Source: an uncultured Bacilli bacterium
Lineage (GTDB): Bacteria; Bacillota_I; Bacilli_A; RF39; UBA660
Direction of reading: 5' to 3'
Length of the DNA: 6,890 nt
Assembly (NCBI GenBank): GCA_947588975.1
Contig: CANQAF010000050.1
Coordinates: 1-6,890 of the forward strand
The position numbers and the translations under genes are program-made. The notes under the pieces were generated by a model. That model had not been told where the DNA came from, ran no database searches, and saw only the letters and a program-made list of their open reading frames with translations. Shown here piece after piece: positions 5,583 to 6,890 of this stretch (position 1 is its first letter; each line of letters starts with the position of its first letter).

Positions 5583-5628
5583 AATTTTCTCACATGTCTT
5601 GAGAAAATTAGAATTTTTATGGTAAAAT
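5583..5628 (+). promoter_or_regulatory. Promoter with overlapping perfect inverted repeat
   Basis: TTGAGA (5599-5604) and TAAAAT (5623-5628) are 18 bases apart. The -35 lies mostly in the right arm of a perfect 10-bp inverted repeat, AATTTTCTCA (5583-5592) and TGAGAAAATT (5600-5609), so a protein bound there would block the promoter. This suggests repression, but no regulator is present in the window. Confidence 0.6.
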
Positions 5629-5659
5629 AGAATAAATAAATTTGTTTGGTGGTGAATAA

Positions 5660-5878
5660 ATGACAAATGAAACTTTAATGAAAATTTCCCAACTGTTTTG
5701 TGGAAACGAAGGAGACTATTTTAATTATAAAACCGGTTCTCAATTAGTTCATTTTTTTAATGAATACTTTGGATATAAAGATATATATAAAGCTTCATTT
5801 CCTTCTAGACATGTGTATTTACATAATAAATTAGTAGAATTATATAATAGTAATAATTATACTATTGAGGAAACATAG
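5660..5878 (+). CDS. Small protein resembling an abortive-infection N-terminal module
   Basis: 72 residues. Residues 5-63 carry the pattern TGSQLVHFFNEYFGYKDIY (25-43) then FPSR (47-50) and a YLHNKLVEL helix (53-61). From memory this resembles a short domain found at the N-terminus of AbiJ-like and other abortive-infection proteins, there fused to an effector domain. Here it stands alone. Shine-Dalgarno GGTGGTG is 5 bases before the ATG. The next gene starts 75 bases after the stop, has no good promoter of its own, and is probably co-transcribed. The protein may be the separate sensor or adaptor half of a two-gene system, or a remnant of a longer gene that lost its 3' end. No signal peptide or membrane segment is visible. 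The family assignment is tentative. Confidence 0.5.
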   Translation: MTNETLMKISQLFCGNEGDYFNYKTGSQLVHFFNEYFGYKDIYKASFPSRHVYLHNKLVELYNSNNYTIEET

Positions 5879-5953
5879 TTAACTTTAAAAATTATACTAT
5901 CATTCTATAAATAATAAATAACCAAAAATATTAAAGTATATGGAGGCAGTATT

Positions 5954-6628
5954 ATGAGTATATGGGATTTTATAAAAATATTTAATAAAATATATTCCGA
6001 CAATACAGATGAATTTACTATTTCTACAATAAATGAAGATAATGAATTACTATATGATATTGAACAAAGTCTAGTTTCTAAAAAATTGTTTTTAAAAAAT
6101 ATATTTTATGGGAATCCAAATTTAGTATTTTTTGTTTCTCTTTTTAATAAATATCAAAATCTAATTGGTCTAACAATTGATCAACACCAACACGAATATT
6201 TAAAATATAGTTGTTATACGCATGCTTTTATGGTTCATATTTTAAAAGTATTAGAACAAAACCATTTAATTAAAATAATATCCTTAAAAAAGGAAGATAA
6301 AATTAATTTAGATGAATATTATGAAGCTATAGGAAATAACAGCAAACATCGTTATGTTCAAATGTATATAGTAATTTTCCAAAAAACGCGTAATTTTGTA
6401 GAGGAAGATTTAGATTTGATTCATAATTTATTAAATATATTAAAAATAGATGAAAATCAAATTCACTTTTACCAAAATATGTATGATGAAATACAAGTTA
6501 CAATTAAAAATAATGTATATTTAAAAAATCTATATACAGGAATTATTTTTAAACAATTAAAAAAAGAAATGGATATATTAGAAATTTATATGAATGAACA
6601 AGGTTTACAAAAAACTTTAAAAAAATAA
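5954..6628 (+). CDS. Helical hypothetical protein, possible effector of the Abi-like pair
   Basis: 224 residues, not recognised. It looks almost wholly helical: an N-terminal helical region (1-70), a central block with THAFMVHILKVLEQNHL (89-105), YYEAIGNNSKHRYVQMYIVIFQKTRN (122-147), and a C-terminal amphipathic helix (195-224) rich in Lys and Glu. Histidines and arginines in 78-171 could be functional, but I find no convincing HEPN R-x(4-6)-H motif or other nuclease signature. No signal peptide or transmembrane segment is visible. Shine-Dalgarno GGAGG is 7 bases before the ATG. It follows the Abi-like small gene and is followed at once by a terminator, so the two form one module. Together they total about 296 residues, close to a single-chain Abi protein. 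The effector role is inferred from context only. Confidence 0.7.
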   Translation: MSIWDFIKIFNKIYSDNTDEFTISTINEDNELLYDIEQSLVSKKLFLKNIFYGNPNLVFFVSLFNKYQNLIGLTIDQHQHEYLKYSCYTHAFMVHILKVLEQNHLIKIISLKKEDKINLDEYYEAIGNNSKHRYVQMYIVIFQKTRNFVEEDLDLIHNLLNILKIDENQIHFYQNMYDEIQVTIKNNVYLKNLYTGIIFKQLKKEMDILEIYMNEQGLQKTLKK

Positions 6629-6629
6629 A

Positions 6630-6662
6630 CGTCACACATTAGTGCGACGATTTTATCTTTTG
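6630..6662 (+). terminator. Intrinsic terminator of the Abi-like module
   Basis: An 8-bp stem (6630-6637 with 6642-6649, one A-C mismatch) with an ATTA loop is followed by ATTTTATCTTTT. The T-run leads straight into the next TGGAGC site. Confidence 0.75.
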
Positions 6663-6717
6663 GAGCCCTAAAGGAAGAAGTTCAACAACTCTTAAGTAAG
6701 AAAAATAGTTAGTAATA
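6660..6717 (+). repeat. Intergenic repeat, copy 5 (TGGAGC element, subtype c)
   Basis: TGGAGC at 6661-6666 is followed by gaagaagt and atag-tagtaataa, in the same order and at similar spacing as in copy 3. A small hairpin, aag-a-agtt with aactctt, lies between them. Sequence before TGGAGC is the preceding terminator and does not match copies 2 and 3. Confidence 0.6.
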
Positions 6718-6750
6718 AATCATTACCTTTTATTAATTAAGCACATATTT

Positions 6751-6799
6751 AAAAAAATTTTCAATTTTTTTATGGACAAAATGAAAAATATGGTATAAT
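6751..6799 (+). promoter_or_regulatory. Promoter and inverted repeat of the last, partial gene
   Basis: TATAAT at 6794-6799 with TG-G before it (6791-6793) is an extended -10; the -35 is weak (TATGGA at 6771, 17-base spacer, or TGGACA at 6773, 15 bases). A perfect 9-bp inverted repeat with a 3-base loop (6751-6759 with 6763-6771) sits directly upstream. It is low-complexity A/T, so it could be chance. Confidence 0.5.
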
Positions 6800-6825
6800 A
6801 TCCTGTAACGAGTGGTGTATTCGTA

Positions 6826-6890
6826 ATGGTACAAATACTAGGAAAAATCAATGATGATTATTATACTTTAACTTTTGATGGCAAAAAAGA
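6826..6890 (+). CDS. Start of a gene cut by the window end
   Basis: An open frame begins at ATG 6826 (MVQILGKINDDYYTLTFDGKK, then the window ends). A possible Shine-Dalgarno sequence, GAGTGGTG, lies about 8 bases upstream and the promoter is at 6771-6799. The alternation of hydrophobic and polar residues suggests a beta-rich start, loosely like the acidic protein at 4625. Only 21 complete codons are visible and no family can be named. Confidence 0.55.
   Translation, partial: MVQILGKINDDYYTLTFDGKK

Noticed and set aside
5879..5953. Separate promoter for the 224-residue protein
   Set aside because: The best boxes (TTAACT and TATAAA) are 21 bases apart, too far for a convincing sigma-A promoter; co-transcription is more likely.
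69..6666. Classical integron attC sites
   Set aside because: The modules are cassette-like, but I cannot find the paired RYYYAAC/GTTRRRY core sites. Modules also have their own promoters, and no integron integrase is in the window.
69..6717. CRISPR array or IS/MITE insertions as the source of the repeats
   Set aside because: Copies are over 1 kb apart with genes between, not regular short spacers. I see no transposase, target-site duplications or terminal inverted repeats bounding the copies.
1..6890. Mycoplasma-type genetic code (TGA as Trp), suggested by high A+T
   Set aside because: TGA ends the acidic protein and the toxin at sensible places, and tryptophans in the conserved proteins are all TGG.

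Overview
The window is strongly A+T-rich and reads like an accessory region of a low-GC Firmicutes/Bacilli-type bacterium (possibly an uncultured gut lineage), or of an element living in one. Shine-Dalgarno sequences are strong, promoters are sigma-A-like and often have an extended -10, and intrinsic terminators are common. Tryptophan is encoded by TGG, and TGA ends two genes, so the standard bacterial code fits. All protein genes are on the + strand. The only minus-strand product I propose is an antisense RNA.

The region is built as a row of short self-contained modules. Each starts with an intergenic element carrying the exact hexamer TGGAGC (69, 2654, 4385, 5498, 6661), followed by small hairpins and then a promoter. 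The modules are: (A) 69-2582, an operon of a Ppx/GppA-like ASKHA protein and a divergent adenylosuccinate-synthetase (PurA/PurZ-family) protein, ended by a long terminator; (B) 2654-4177, a protein with an N-terminal helical region and a C-terminal protein-kinase-like fold; (C) 4385-5431, an acidic protein of unknown function and a compact type I toxin-antitoxin locus with a 30-residue hydrophobic peptide and a convergent antisense RNA; (D) 5498-6662, a 72-residue protein resembling the N-terminal module of abortive-infection proteins and a 224-residue helical protein; (E) 6661 to the end, the start of another gene.

In the PurA-like protein the catalytic aspartate of the GDEGKGK loop is replaced by serine, as I recall for the phage enzyme PurZ, which acts on dGMP rather than IMP. 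The rest of the active-site framework is kept. Its partner is a Ppx/GppA-type phosphatase homologue. I infer that A is a nucleotide-modifying pair, plausibly for phage defence, but its substrate cannot be read from sequence. The kinase-like, Abi-like and toxin-antitoxin modules fit a defence or stabilisation island.

The intergenic elements fall into sub-families whose similarity lies on different sides of TGGAGC: two copies match upstream of it, and other pairs match downstream. This suggests that modules have been exchanged at or near this site. No recombinase is visible in the window, so the mechanism is unknown.
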